DNA of 38,380 bases from Pseudonocardiaceae bacterium YIM PH 21723. Its GTDB lineage: Bacteria; Actinomycetota; Actinomycetes; Mycobacteriales; Pseudonocardiaceae. Under the pieces are notes generated by a model, which saw only the letters and a list, made by a program, of their open reading frames with translations, was not told the DNA's origin and did not search any database. Shown here piece after piece: positions 22,715 through 30,975 of this stretch. Position 1 is the stretch's first letter, and each line of letters opens with the position of its first letter. Location of the stretch: contig QZFT01000066.1 in the NCBI GenBank assembly GCA_003600225.1, positions 1 through 38,380 on the forward strand, in the 5' to 3' direction. The translations under genes and the position numbers were made by a program.

Positions 22715-23623
22715 ATGTCCGCACCGGCGAGCAACACTCCAGCACACCCATGGATGCCGTTCTCGCCCTGCGGGACCGGCTGCCTGCCACCCAGGAACTC
22801 CGTGCCCGCCGTGTCCTGGCCACGGGCCATGACGCGGCGGGTCGTCGCACTGGTGGTTCTGCTCCAGGCCGTCGGCCTGGTGCTGCTGATTCCGTTATTA
22901 GGCAAGGGCCGCGTGCGCATGCGCGTGGAGCGCAGCTGGCACTCCGCCATGCTGCGGGCCCTCGGGATTCGCCTCGACACCGATCACGACGCGGTCAAGC
23001 GGGCCGTCCGCGGTCAGGCCGGCGAGGGTGGTGCCCTGGTCGCCGTCAACCACATCTCCTGGCTGGACATCCTCGCGGTCAACGCCGTGCAGCCGGTGCG
23101 CATGCTGGCGAAGAAGGACATCGAGGAGTGGCCGGTCATCGGACCGATGGCGGCCGCGGCGGGCACCTTGTTCGTGGACCGCGAGCACCTGTCCAAGCTG
23201 CCGGAGACCGTCGCCACGATGGCCGGAGCCATGCGCGAGGGCGCGCTGGTCGGCGTCTTCCCGGAGGGCACCACCTGGTGTGGCCTCGCCTCGGGTAAGT
23301 ACCGCCCCGCGCCGTTCCAGGCGGCCATCGACGCCGGGGCCAGGGTCGTCCCGGTGGTGGTGCGGTATCGGTTCGCCGACGGGCAGGTCACCACCAACCC
23401 GGCCTTCGTCGGCGACGCCACCCTGTGGCAGTCGGTCAGCCGGGTGATCTCCATGCGGGGTCTGGTGATCGAGGTCGAAGCCCTGCCGACGATCAAGGCG
23501 GGCAGCATCGGGCACACCGATCGCCGTCAGCTCGCGGCCGAGGTGGAACGGGCCGTGGACCGTGCTGTTGAACTGTCCCTGGAGGTGCGCGCACCTGGGC
23601 ATTCGGTAGCCCAAGTCGCCTAG
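22715..23623 (+). CDS. PlsC-like 1-acyl-sn-glycerol-3-phosphate / lyso-ornithine lipid O-acyltransferase
   Basis: A protein of 302 residues. A hydrophobic anchor (about 43-62, VVALVVLLQAVGLVLLIPLL) is followed by the acyltransferase motifs: NHISWLD (the H-X4-D catalytic pair, near 111-117), AAAGTLFVDREH and the FPEGTTW substrate-binding block. Enzymes of this class acylate lysophosphatidic acid or, as OlsA, lyso-ornithine lipid at the cytoplasmic membrane face. The OlsB-like partner immediately upstream favours the second role, and both may occur. The ATG at 22715 has GGAGG at 22701-22705, inside the previous gene; an internal ATG at 22829 would drop the odd, Pro/Cys-rich first 38 residues and cannot be ruled out. 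It corresponds to Rv3026c. Confidence 0.88.
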   Translation: MSAPASNTPAHPWMPFSPCGTGCLPPRNSVPAVSWPRAMTRRVVALVVLLQAVGLVLLIPLLGKGRVRMRVERSWHSAMLRALGIRLDTDHDAVKRAVRGQAGEGGALVAVNHISWLDILAVNAVQPVRMLAKKDIEEWPVIGPMAAAAGTLFVDREHLSKLPETVATMAGAMREGALVGVFPEGTTWCGLASGKYRPAPFQAAIDAGARVVPVVVRYRFADGQVTTNPAFVGDATLWQSVSRVISMRGLVIEVEALPTIKAGSIGHTDRRQLAAEVERAVDRAVELSLEVRAPGHSVAQVA

Positions 23624-23694
23624 CTCGGCTCTCCGTGAGCGTGAATCCACGCGGAACTTTCCACCCAGCCCTACCATCACCTCTTCGGGTGACG

Positions 23695-23700
23695 TATACA
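23695..23700 (+). promoter_or_regulatory. probable -10 box of the two-component operon
   Basis: TATACA sits 7 nt before the ATG at 23707, which fits a leaderless histidine kinase message. The 83-bp gap before it contains only a short GCGTG/CACGC hairpin. Confidence 0.45.
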
Positions 23701-23706
23701 CATCAA

Positions 23707-25029
23707 ATGGCCGACATACTTCGGACTGTGAACTGGCAGCGTGGCTCGGCGGTGATCAAGAGGTACCCGCTTCTGATCGAGGCCGTCATCGCAACGATGT
23801 TGTTCGTCGCCTCGGTGGGGGCGCAGACACTGCCGTTGCCACTGCCCCAGCAGCTCACCGCGCACCTGTCCGACTGGCAGGTGTTCACCCTGGTGGGCCT
23901 GGCCTGCTTCGGGATGCTGCTGGAGCGCAGGCTGCCCCGGTTCATCTGTCTGCTGGCCATCGCGTGCAACTTCCTGATGCTCTCGCATGGCGCGGTGACC
24001 GGGTTCACCTCGTTCGTGGTGTTGTTCGTCCTGTTCTTCGTCGCGGCCCGCTACCCGCTGTGGCAGACGGTGTTCTTCGGCGTGATCGCCACCGCGTGGC
24101 CCTGGGTCGGTGTCATCGTTGCCGTCGGCGAGCCGCCGGACTTCCTGCGGGTGCTGTCCGACCTGATCTTCGTGGGCACCGCCATCGCCTTCGGCCGGGT
24201 GCACTGGCAGAACACGCAGCGCGCCGAGAAGCTGCAGGAGATGCTGCAGCTGCTGGAGGACGCGCAGCAGCGACTGGCCGATGAGGCCGTCAACTCCGAG
24301 CGCACCCGGATCGCCCGGGAGATGCACGACATCGTGGCGCACAGCCTGGGCATCATCGTTGTGCGTTCCGGCGTCGCGCGCGCCCTGCTCGCCGAACATC
24401 CGGACCAGGCCCGCCAGGCGTTGCAGGTGATCGAGTCGATCAGCCGCGAATCCCTGGCCGAGATGCGCAACGTGCTCAAGGCACTGCGGGATCCGGCGGC
24501 CAACGGCGGCGGCAATGTCGAGGTCCACCCGCAGCCCGGCCTCGATCGGCTCGCCGAGCTGTTGCAGACCATGAGCTCCTCCGGTCTGTCCATCGAACTG
24601 CACCGGGAGGGCCGCGCCTACGAGCTGCCCGCCGGCCAGGACCTGACCGCCTACCGGATCGTGCAGGAGGCGCTGACCAACGTGCTCAAGCACGCCGGTC
24701 CGGCCGCCAATGTGCACCTGACGCTGCGGTACGTCCCCAGCTACCTGGAGATCGACGTACTGGACCACGGCAGGCCGAGCCGGGTGCCCGCGCTGGCCGG
24801 GTTGAACGGCAGCGGCAAGCACGCGGTGCGCGATTACACCGACACCGAGCGGCAGGCGCTGCCCGCGCTGCCGCGCAGCGGACAGGGTCTCGTCGGCATG
24901 CGCGAGCGCGTCCTGCTCTATGGTGGATCATTGAGGGCATATCCGCTGGTACACGGCGGATTCCGGGTGACCGCCGTACTTCCGCGTTCCGCACAGGACG
25001 CGGCCAGGGAAGAGGATCTGCCTACATGA
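23707..25029 (+). CDS. sensor histidine kinase, NarL/DesK type (HisKA_3)
   Basis: About 440 residues. Residues 20-165 hold five or six TM segments with little extracellular loop, so the signal is probably felt in or at the membrane. A short coiled coil (AEKLQEMLQLLEDAQQRLADE) leads to the HisKA_3 helix ERTRIAREMHDIVAHSLGII with phosphoacceptor H207. The HATPase domain has AYRIVQEALTNVLKHA (N box) and GQGLVGMRERV (G box). Start ATG 23707 is used with the -10 box just before it; the GTG at 23635 would place the start inside the promoter. The stop codon overlaps the response regulator start as ATGA (25026-25029), so the two are coupled. Signal and regulon are unknown; the neighbours suggest membrane lipids at most. 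Confidence 0.92.
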   Translation: MADILRTVNWQRGSAVIKRYPLLIEAVIATMLFVASVGAQTLPLPLPQQLTAHLSDWQVFTLVGLACFGMLLERRLPRFICLLAIACNFLMLSHGAVTGFTSFVVLFVLFFVAARYPLWQTVFFGVIATAWPWVGVIVAVGEPPDFLRVLSDLIFVGTAIAFGRVHWQNTQRAEKLQEMLQLLEDAQQRLADEAVNSERTRIAREMHDIVAHSLGIIVVRSGVARALLAEHPDQARQALQVIESISRESLAEMRNVLKALRDPAANGGGNVEVHPQPGLDRLAELLQTMSSSGLSIELHREGRAYELPAGQDLTAYRIVQEALTNVLKHAGPAANVHLTLRYVPSYLEIDVLDHGRPSRVPALAGLNGSGKHAVRDYTDTERQALPALPRSGQGLVGMRERVLLYGGSLRAYPLVHGGFRVTAVLPRSAQDAAREEDLPT

Positions 25030-25691
25030 CGATGACATCGGTGCTGGTTGTCGACGACCAGATGCTGGTGCGCGCCGGTTTCGTGGCGTTGCTGTCCGCC
25101 CAGTCCGACCTCGAGGTCATCGGCGAGGCCGGCGACGGGCACGGCGCGGTGGAGCTCGTGAACCGGCACCGGCCCGATGTCGTGCTGATGGACATCCGGA
25201 TGCCGAACATGGACGGCATCGAGGCGACCAAGCTGATCGTCGCGGCGACCGGGGGCGAGACCTCGGTGCTCATCCTGACCACGTTCGACGCCGACGAGTA
25301 CGTCTACGCCGCGCTGCGTGCGGGCGCGTCGGGCTTCCTGCTCAAGGACACCCCGCCCGAGGAGCTCGTCAAGGCCGTGCGCATCGTGGCCGAGGGCAAC
25401 GGCCTGCTGGCCCCCCAGGTCACCGGCCGGCTGATCCGCACGTTCGCGAACAACCCGTCGGCGATGATGAGCCCCAGGCCGCCGCTGCCGGCGTTGACCG
25501 AGCGCGAGACCGAGGTGCTGGTGCTCGTCGCCCGCGGCCTGTCCAACATGGAGATCGCGGAGAAGCTGTTCGTCTCCGAGGGCACCGTCAAGACGCACCT
25601 GAACCGGCTCATGGCCAAGGTCGGTGTGTCCTCCCGTGCCCAGGCCGTGATCGCCGCCTACGAGTCGGGTCTGGTCACCGTCGGCGGTTGA
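25026..25691 (+). CDS. response regulator, NarL/FixJ family
   Basis: A protein of 221 residues. The receiver domain (5-120) has the acidic pair D10-D11, phosphoacceptor D56 in VVLMDIRMP, the Thr in LTTFD and K in FLLKDTPPEE. A linker leads to the LuxR-type HTH (about 155-215), LTERETEVLVLVARGLSNMEIAEKL with recognition helix SEGTVKTHLNRLMAKV. It is the partner of the overlapping kinase and controls transcription as a phosphorylated dimer; targets cannot be deduced. A possible end of the operon is the 8-bp dyad GCCGTTCG/CGAACGGC at 25716-25759, which lacks a T-tract. Confidence 0.94.
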   Translation: MTMTSVLVVDDQMLVRAGFVALLSAQSDLEVIGEAGDGHGAVELVNRHRPDVVLMDIRMPNMDGIEATKLIVAATGGETSVLILTTFDADEYVYAALRAGASGFLLKDTPPEELVKAVRIVAEGNGLLAPQVTGRLIRTFANNPSAMMSPRPPLPALTERETEVLVLVARGLSNMEIAEKLFVSEGTVKTHLNRLMAKVGVSSRAQAVIAAYESGLVTVGG

Positions 25692-25819
25692 TCCGCTGCG
25701 CACCGTAGGACATTTGCCGTTCGTCCGATGGCCATCGCGTCTTGAGTCGTCCGAACGGCCTCATTCGTTCGGCTGTATGTCAACCACAGTGGTACGGACC
25801 TTTGTATCCGCTGGTATGA

Positions 25820-26020
25820 CGCATAAGGGGTCCCTCGCAGGGCATGATTTTCCTATCAAGAGGGAGGCGGACAGAGAAACCGAGGGGCATCGGAGACTCT
25901 GCCGCGAGAGGGTTGCCGGACCTGCACCGGCAACCGAGACCACAGGGGATACGAAGGTGGACGCACCTTCGCGCAGGCCGAGCTCGTCGGCGAGGGCGAG
26001 CTCGGCCTTCTTCTGTTTCC
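25820..26020 (+). ncRNA. candidate structured small RNA or leader ending in a terminator
   Basis: No convincing ORF covers this stretch of the 481-bp gap. It contains three consecutive strong hairpins: GGTTGCCGG/CCGGCAACC (25911-25935), CGAAGGTG-GACG-CACCTTCG (25952-25971) and the terminal AGGCCGAGCTCG/CGAGCTCGGCCT (25975-26008). A looser ACAGAG...CTCTGC stem precedes them. The 5' end is a guess. I could not match it to TPP, cobalamin, SAM, glycine, ydaO, 6C or SRP consensus elements. Confidence 0.4.
25975..26020 (+). terminator. intrinsic terminator-like hairpin
   Basis: The 12-bp perfect stem AGGCCGAGCTCG/CGAGCTCGGCCT (25975-25986 and 25997-26008) is followed by the T-rich TCTTCTGTTTCC. 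It closes the candidate small RNA and would insulate the downstream mntA-hepT genes. Confidence 0.6.
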
Positions 26021-26068
26021 AGACCTCTTTTCCGCTTCTGCCGCAGCGCGTGTGCGCCGGCCAACTCC

Positions 26069-26117
26069 GCTGAAGGTGGACTTCACCAAGTTAAGCGGAC
26101 TGAAGGCCACCTTCAGC
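26069..26117. repeat. 49-bp hairpin repeat (GCTGAAGGTGG dyad)
   Basis: GCTGAAGGTGG (26069-26079) and CCACCTTCAGC (26107-26117) are perfect arms. After one mismatch the stem continues with CTTCA/TGAAG (26081-26085 and 26101-26105). It resembles module H2 at 21497-21577 in its CTGAAGG/CCTTCAG ends, so both probably belong to the same class of interspersed hairpin. Confidence 0.7.
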
Positions 26118-26160
26118 ATGATCACCTATGGCGCAGCGTTCTCTGGCAACTGGCCGACGG

Positions 26161-26166
26161 TAGGCT
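26161..26166 (+). promoter_or_regulatory. probable -10 box of mntA-hepT
   Basis: TAGGCT ends 6 nt before the mntA ATG (26173), implying a leaderless message. No good -35 element is visible. Confidence 0.4.
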
Positions 26167-26172
26167 TTCGGT

Positions 26173-26595
26173 ATGGGTACGACACCCGCTGAATCTTTGC
26201 GACGGCTGCGAGCCGCTGAAGCAGACGGCCGTCTGGCCGGCCTCGCGGAACGCCATGGTCTGCGCGTGATCACCGTCTTCGGCAGCGTCGTCGATCGTCC
26301 GGAGACCGCACGTGACATCGACATAGCGGTCGCTCCGCAGCACGGATCAAAGCTTGACGTGCTCGCGGTTCTCGATGAGCTGGCAGCCTTGACGGGTTCT
26401 GATGATGTCGATCTCCTAGATCTTGGCCGTGCTGGAGCCGTTGCTCGAGAACAGGCGTTGGTCTACGCAGAACCGCTGTACGAGTCGGTCGGTGGTGAGT
26501 ACGCCAGGGAGCAGATTCGGGCGACCATGGAGCGGATGGATACGGCGTGGATGCGCAAAGCCGACCTGGAACTCATGGCAGAGTCTGGCGAGTGA
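26173..26595 (+). CDS. mntA: MntA-like minimal nucleotidyltransferase antitoxin
   Basis: A protein of 140 residues. The nucleotidyltransferase active site is G37-S38 with the D48-I-D50 pair (VFGSVVDRPETARDIDIAV), the minimal MNT signature GS-X9-DxD. DVDLLDL (near 78-84) provides the third acidic position. In characterised HepT-MntA systems MntA transfers AMP to a Tyr of the HepT toxin and so silences it. The stop codon overlaps the HepT start as GTGA (26592-26595). Codon use is visibly less GC-rich than in the flanking backbone genes (TCTGATGATGTCGATC, CTTGGCCGTGCTGGAGC), in keeping with acquisition. A stand-alone defence role has been shown for related pairs, not for this one. Confidence 0.85.
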   Translation: MGTTPAESLRRLRAAEADGRLAGLAERHGLRVITVFGSVVDRPETARDIDIAVAPQHGSKLDVLAVLDELAALTGSDDVDLLDLGRAGAVAREQALVYAEPLYESVGGEYAREQIRATMERMDTAWMRKADLELMAESGE

Positions 26596-27029
26596 GTCCT
26601 CGCAAGCTGAACCCGGATGTCCTCCAGACGCGTTTGCGTGCGATGCGTGAGCTGTTGAACGATCTGGAGACGCCCCCGCTGGATACTCCCGAGGCAGTCA
26701 GGACGAACCGTGCGGTGCGGCACGCCATTGAGCGCATTCTCACCCAGCTGGTGGAGTATGCGGTGGCGATCAACCAACACGTTGCCGCCGCAGTGCTGGG
26801 GGAGTCACCGACCAACTATCGCGACTCCTTCGAGGCTGCCGCCCAGTGTGGGCTGCTCGACCGTAACCTGGCGAAGTCCCTGATGCCGTCCGTTGGCCTG
26901 CGCAATGTGCTGGTGCATGAGTACCTCGAGGTAGATCTCGATCTGGTGGTGGCAGCGGTGCCCATGGCTCGTGATGGTTACCGTCGGTACGTCGCGGCGG
27001 CTGCTGCGTTCGCCGCGCAGCTGGACTGA
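26592..27029 (+). CDS. hepT: HepT-like RNase toxin (DUF86)
   Basis: A protein of 145 residues, all-helical HEPN fold. The ribonuclease motif RX4HXY is intact: R104-N-V-L-V-H109-E-Y111 in LRNVLVHEYLEVD, so both the catalytic Arg/His and the AMPylation-target Tyr are present. The toxin cleaves RNA when not modified by MntA. The GTG at 26592 is chosen from the 4-bp overlap with mntA; the ATG at 26547 would overlap mntA by 49 bp. Here the antitoxin gene comes first, the reverse of the Shewanella type system. A third gene follows 33 bp later. Confidence 0.87.
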   Translation: MSPRKLNPDVLQTRLRAMRELLNDLETPPLDTPEAVRTNRAVRHAIERILTQLVEYAVAINQHVAAAVLGESPTNYRDSFEAAAQCGLLDRNLAKSLMPSVGLRNVLVHEYLEVDLDLVVAAVPMARDGYRRYVAAAAAFAAQLD

Positions 27030-27062
27030 TACCGATTGGATCGCAGGGCAGAGAGGTAGTCC

Positions 27063-27740
27063 ATGGCTAGGGATTGGCCACTCGACGATGGCTACTCCGG
27101 TGGTTGGTCCGGTGCGGAGCAGTTACCAACTGTGCCGGTGTCTGCTCCGCGACCCTTCGGCTTTCCCATTCGGGTATCGCCGTTGGAAGTCCGAAAGGGC
27201 ACACTGCAGGTAAATCTCGGCAATGCGGCAACACCAGTGCAGGTTGGTCAACAGGTGACCCTCTATCTCGGGTGTGAGGATGATGCCGAGCGGGTCGAGT
27301 CGGCGTTGGCTGACGTGTTGAGCCATTACGGGCTCGAGATCCGTCATGTGAGTTGGCCGGTGGTGCGGTCGTGGTTTCGCCGACTGGGCGTGTGGTTCAA
27401 AACCAGCGATACGGCTGATCGAATTAGCCGTGATCTGGAACGAGCTGTGGAGCTGCGCGTATTGCATCAGGCTCAGGCGCAGGTCGACGCAGCTCAAGGC
27501 GATGTCGTGGCCAAACTCATCAGTTCGCTGGAAAATACCCAGAACGCGCTGATTCAGGTCGGCTCTGTGCTGCTCCTCAAAGTGAATGGCGTGCTCAGCG
27601 TTCGCAATTTGACCCAGCGTGAGCTCGCCTTGCTGGAGCACCGGCCGGAGTTGTTCAGTAACCCGGCTGGAGTTCTGCAGGCACTCCAGACGGACATGCG
27701 TTCCGCTGGTGACACCGACCGCAGGCATCTGTCCAGCTGA
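27063..27740 (+). CDS. conserved hypothetical protein next to the MntA-HepT pair
   Basis: A protein of 225 residues with no TM or signal peptide. Residues 1-45 are Pro/Gly-rich. A beta-strand region (VQVGQQVTLYLGCEDDAERVE) leads to an alpha/beta part with PVVRSWFRRLGVWFK (near 99-113), then a long helix rich in Ala/Gln (ELRVLHQAQAQVDAAQGDV). The C-terminus has IQVGSVLLLKVNG and LTQRELALLEHRPELFSNP. From memory, streptomycete proteins of unknown function share the layout YL.DE...V..A...LL, SWFRRM, an Ala-rich helix and VGSLLIVKV..., but I could not verify this. GAGAGG at 27050-27055 is a plausible ribosome-binding site. It is the third gene of the likely mntA-hepT transcript and has the same lower GC. 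Function unknown; a modulator or partner of the toxin pair is one possibility. Confidence 0.75.
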   Translation: MARDWPLDDGYSGGWSGAEQLPTVPVSAPRPFGFPIRVSPLEVRKGTLQVNLGNAATPVQVGQQVTLYLGCEDDAERVESALADVLSHYGLEIRHVSWPVVRSWFRRLGVWFKTSDTADRISRDLERAVELRVLHQAQAQVDAAQGDVVAKLISSLENTQNALIQVGSVLLLKVNGVLSVRNLTQRELALLEHRPELFSNPAGVLQALQTDMRSAGDTDRRHLSS

Positions 27741-27797
27741 GGCCGGTACTCAGGCGTTTTCCGTCCCGTCATACCGCCCAGCTACCCTGGATGGGCG

Positions 27798-28961
27798 ATG
27801 ACGTACCTGGACCACGCGGCGACCACGCCGATGCTGCCCGAGGCCGTGGCGGCTATGACAGAGGCGTTGGCCGAACTGGGCAACGCCTCGTCCCTGCATT
27901 CCTCCGGCCGCCGGGCGCGACGCCGGGTCGAGGAGGCCAGGGAGGACATCGCCGACCTAGTGGGTGCCCGCCCGTCCGAGGTGATCTTCACCGCCGGCGG
28001 CACCGAGTCGGACAACCTGGCGCTGAAGGGCATCTACTGGGCCCGTGCCGCTCGCGGTAAGAAGCGCATCGTGGTGTCCGCGGTCGAGCACCACGCCGTG
28101 CTGGACGCCGTGCAGTGGCTGGGGGAGCAGGGCGCCGACATCACCGTGCTGCCGCCCGACGCCCTCGGCCGGATCACCCCGCAGACCCTCGCCGAGCACC
28201 TCGGTGACGACGTCGCGCTGATCAGCGTCATGCTGGCCAACAACGAGGTCGGCACGATCAATCCGCTCCGCGAACTGGCCGTGACCAGCGGGGACATCCC
28301 GCTGCACAGTGACGCGGTGCAGGCGCTGGGCACCCTGGACGTGAACTTCGCCGACCTGGGCGCCGACGCCCTCACGCTGTCCGCGCACAAGATCGGCGGC
28401 CCCTACGGAGCGGGCATCCTGCTGCTGGGCCGCGATGTGCCCTGCGTGCCGCTGTTGCACGGCGGCGGCCAGGAGCGGGACGTGCGCTCCGGCACCCTGG
28501 ATGTGCCCTCGGTGATCGGCATGGCCACCGCGCTGCGCATCGCGGTCACCGAACGGGACCGGCGGGTCGCCGAGCTGATCCGGCTGCGGGACCGGCTGAT
28601 CGCCGGTGTGCGCGCGGTCGTGCCGGACGCGGTGCTGAACGGTGACCCCGAGGCGAGGCTGGCGAATAACGCGCACTTCAGCTTCCCCGGTTGCGAGGGG
28701 GACGGCCTGTTGATGCTGCTGGACGCCAAGGGCATCGAGTGCTCCACCGGTTCGGCGTGCACGGCGGGAATCGCGCAGCCCAGTCACGTGTTGCTGGCGA
28801 TGGGGGCCGATCCCGCGATGGCGCGCGGGTCGTTGCGGTTCTCCCTCGGACACACCACCACCGACGAGGACATCGATGCGGTACTGGCCGTCATCGGCCC
28901 GGTGGTGGAGCGAGCTAGGAGTGCGGGCCTCGTAGGGGCTCGTCGTGGAGAGGGACGATAG
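27798..28961 (+). CDS. iscS: cysteine desulfurase (IscS/NifS-like)
   Basis: A protein of 387 residues, class V aminotransferase fold. [10 protein letters not shown] starts the protein, K198 in [13 protein letters not shown] forms the PLP Schiff base, and C321 in [10 protein letters not shown] is the persulfide-forming Cys on its mobile loop. The motif GSACTAG without the long insertion places it in group I (IscS/NifS). It converts cysteine to alanine and passes sulfur to partners; with mnmA directly downstream, tRNA 2-thiouridine formation is the obvious one, along with Fe-S assembly. The ATG at 27798 follows a TACCCT -10-like box (27783-27788) and no ribosome-binding site. The TAG stop shares a base with the mnmA GTG (28959-28963). 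Rv3025c is the equivalent. Confidence 0.95.
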   Translation: MTYLDHAATTPMLPEAVAAMTEALAELGNASSLHSSGRRARRRVEEAREDIADLVGARPSEVIFTAGGTESDNLALKGIYWARAARGKKRIVVSAVEHHAVLDAVQWLGEQGADITVLPPDALGRITPQTLAEHLGDDVALISVMLANNEVGTINPLRELAVTSGDIPLHSDAVQALGTLDVNFADLGADALTLSAHKIGGPYGAGILLLGRDVPCVPLLHGGGQERDVRSGTLDVPSVIGMATALRIAVTERDRRVAELIRLRDRLIAGVRAVVPDAVLNGDPEARLANNAHFSFPGCEGDGLLMLLDAKGIECSTGSACTAGIAQPSHVLLAMGADPAMARGSLRFSLGHTTTDEDIDAVLAVIGPVVERARSAGLVGARRGEGR

Positions 28962-30052
28962 TGCGGGTTCTGGCGGCGATGAGTGGTGGCGTCGACTCGG
29001 CGGTGGCGGCCGCCCGGGCCGTGGACGCCGGGCATGAGGTGGTCGGCGTGCACCTGGCGCTGTCCGCGAAGCCCGGCACGCTGCGCACCGGTTCCCGCGG
29101 CTGCTGCACCCTGGAGGACTCCCGGGACGCGCGCCGCGCCGCCGACGTGCTCGGCATCCCGTTCTACGTGTGGGACTTCGCCGAGCAGTTCAAGGCGGCC
29201 GTGGTGGACAACTTCGTCGAGGAGTACGCCGCCGGCCGCACGCCCAACCCCTGCCTGCGCTGCAACGAGGAGATCAAGTTCGCCGCGCTGCTGGACAAGG
29301 CCCTCGGCCTCGGCTTCGACGCGGTGGCCACCGGTCACTACGCCCGGCTGTCCACAGTGGACGGGCGCCCGGAGTTGCGGCGCAGCGCCGACGAGGACAA
29401 GGACCAGTCCTACGTGCTGGCCTCGCTGCGCCCGGACCAGCTGGCACACGCGATCTTCCCGCTGGGTGACACGGTCAAGGACCGGGTCCGGTTGGAGGCT
29501 GCCGACCGCGGCTTGCAGGTTGCGGAGAAGCCGGACAGCCACGACATCTGCTTCATCCCGGACGGCAACACCCAGGCGTTCCTCGGCGCGAAGATCGGCG
29601 TGCGGCCCGGAGCGCTGGTGAACGACGAGACCGGCGAGGTCCTCGGTGAGCACCGCGGCGTGCACGAGTTCACCGTCGGCCAGCGCAAGGGCCTGGGCAT
29701 CGACCGCTCGCTGCTGGACGGCACCCCGAAGTACGTGATCGGCCTGGAGCCGGCCACCGGCACCGTGCGCGTCGGCTCGGCGCGGGACCTCCAGGTCACC
29801 GCGATCACCGCGACCGACCCGGTGTGGCCCTCCGGCGTGCCGATCGACGGCCCCACCGAGTGCCACGTCCAGGTCCGCGCGCACGGCAGCGTGGTGCCCT
29901 GCGTCGCCGAACTGGTCGGTGACTCCCTGGAGATCTCGCTGCGCGAGCCGCTCTCCGGCGTGGCCCCCGGCCAGGCCGCTGTGCTCTACCGCGCGGACGC
30001 GGCGGGCGACATCGTGCTGGGCAGCGCCACGATCGCCGCCACCGGTTCATGA
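28961..30052 (+). CDS. mnmA: tRNA-specific 2-thiouridylase MnmA
   Basis: A protein of 363 residues. The PP-loop SGGVDS is at residues 8-13, the catalytic Cys C101 is in NPCLRCN and the partner Cys C197 in [10 protein letters not shown], matching C102/C199 of the E. coli enzyme. [13 protein letters not shown] and the C-terminal beta-barrel are present. It activates U34 of Lys, Glu and Gln tRNAs with ATP and inserts sulfur received as persulfide, here probably straight from the IscS-like enzyme encoded upstream. The GTG start overlaps the iscS stop by one base, and the stop overlaps the next gene as ATGA (30049-30052), so three genes are coupled. Equivalent of Rv3024c/trmU. Confidence 0.96.
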   Translation: MRVLAAMSGGVDSAVAAARAVDAGHEVVGVHLALSAKPGTLRTGSRGCCTLEDSRDARRAADVLGIPFYVWDFAEQFKAAVVDNFVEEYAAGRTPNPCLRCNEEIKFAALLDKALGLGFDAVATGHYARLSTVDGRPELRRSADEDKDQSYVLASLRPDQLAHAIFPLGDTVKDRVRLEAADRGLQVAEKPDSHDICFIPDGNTQAFLGAKIGVRPGALVNDETGEVLGEHRGVHEFTVGQRKGLGIDRSLLDGTPKYVIGLEPATGTVRVGSARDLQVTAITATDPVWPSGVPIDGPTECHVQVRAHGSVVPCVAELVGDSLEISLREPLSGVAPGQAAVLYRADAAGDIVLGSATIAATGS

Positions 30053-30975
30053 GCTTCCGGTTCGAAGTCCGCATCACGCCCACCGACATCGGCAAGCGGG
30101 TGTCCGTGCGCAGCCTGCTGCCGGACGGCCGGTTCACCGACGCCGTCGGCACCCTGGACTCCTGGACCGACGGCGAGCTGCTGATCACCCGCAAATCCGG
30201 CGAACAGGTCACCGTCTCCGAGTCCGCCCTGGTCGCGGGCAAGGTCGTCCCGGCGGCACCGGTCCGGCACCGCACGCCGGCCGTGGACATTCCCGAGCTG
30301 GCGAGGGTGGCCGCCAACTCCTGGCAGGCGGCCGAGACCGAGCAGCTCGGCGACTGGCTGCTGCGCGCCGCCGGCGGCTTCACCCGGCGGGCCAACTCGG
30401 CCTTCGCCCTCGGTGACCCCGGCTTGCCCGTCGAGCAGGCCCTGGACCGGGTCCGCGACTGGTACGCCGCCCGCGAGCAGCCCGCGTACGTCCAGGCCAT
30501 CGAACCGGCGCTGCTCACCGAGCTGGACCGCCTGGGCTGGGAACGCGAGATCACCACCGAGGTCCGAGTCGGCGCCCTGGCGCCTCTCGCGGATCGGCCG
30601 GGTGACGGTGTCGAGCTCAGCCGGACGCTGACCGACGAGTGGCTACGGCACTACAACCGCACCGGCGCCGGAGCTCGGCAGGTGCTGACGTCCGGGCCGT
30701 CGGTGTGGTTCGCCTCTGTCCCCGGCAAGGCCATCGGCCGCTGCGTGATCGACGGCCGCTGGGCCGGTTTCATGGCCATCGAGGTCGCCCCGGAACATCG
30801 TCGCCAGGGTCTGGCGACCACCATCATGGCCGCGCTGGCCCAGCAGGCGCTCACCGAACGGGCCTCGGCCGCCTGGCTCTCGGTGGAGACCGACAACGAC
30901 GCGGCCCGCCCGCTGTACGACCGGCTCGGTGTCACCGCGCACCACGTCTACCACCACTACCGGGCTCAGAGCTGA
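30049..30975 (+). CDS. SH3-like plus GNAT acetyltransferase (Rv0428c-like)
   Basis: A protein of 308 residues. Residues 5-65 form a small beta-barrel ([20 protein letters not shown]...[15 protein letters not shown]), as in the Rv0428c/cg3035 family. The C-terminal GNAT domain has the acetyl-CoA pyrophosphate loop [15 protein letters not shown] (near 245-259) and the usual [14 protein letters not shown] ending. The substrate is unknown; the annotation of family members as histone-type acetyltransferases has little support. The 4-bp overlap with mnmA indicates translation from the iscS-mnmA message, though a role in tRNA modification is only a guess. It overlaps the convergent Beta-family gene by 10 bp. 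Confidence 0.85.
   Translation: MSFRFEVRITPTDIGKRVSVRSLLPDGRFTDAVGTLDSWTDGELLITRKSGEQVTVSESALVAGKVVPAAPVRHRTPAVDIPELARVAANSWQAAETEQLGDWLLRAAGGFTRRANSAFALGDPGLPVEQALDRVRDWYAAREQPAYVQAIEPALLTELDRLGWEREITTEVRVGALAPLADRPGDGVELSRTLTDEWLRHYNRTGAGARQVLTSGPSVWFASVPGKAIGRCVIDGRWAGFMAIEVAPEHRRQGLATTIMAALAQQALTERASAAWLSVETDNDAARPLYDRLGVTAHHVYHHYRAQS

Noticed and set aside
25840-26010. Known riboswitch or tRNA in the gap before mntA
   Set aside because: No T-loop GGTTCGA, no TPP, cobalamin, SAM, glycine or ydaO core sequence; listed only as a candidate structured RNA.
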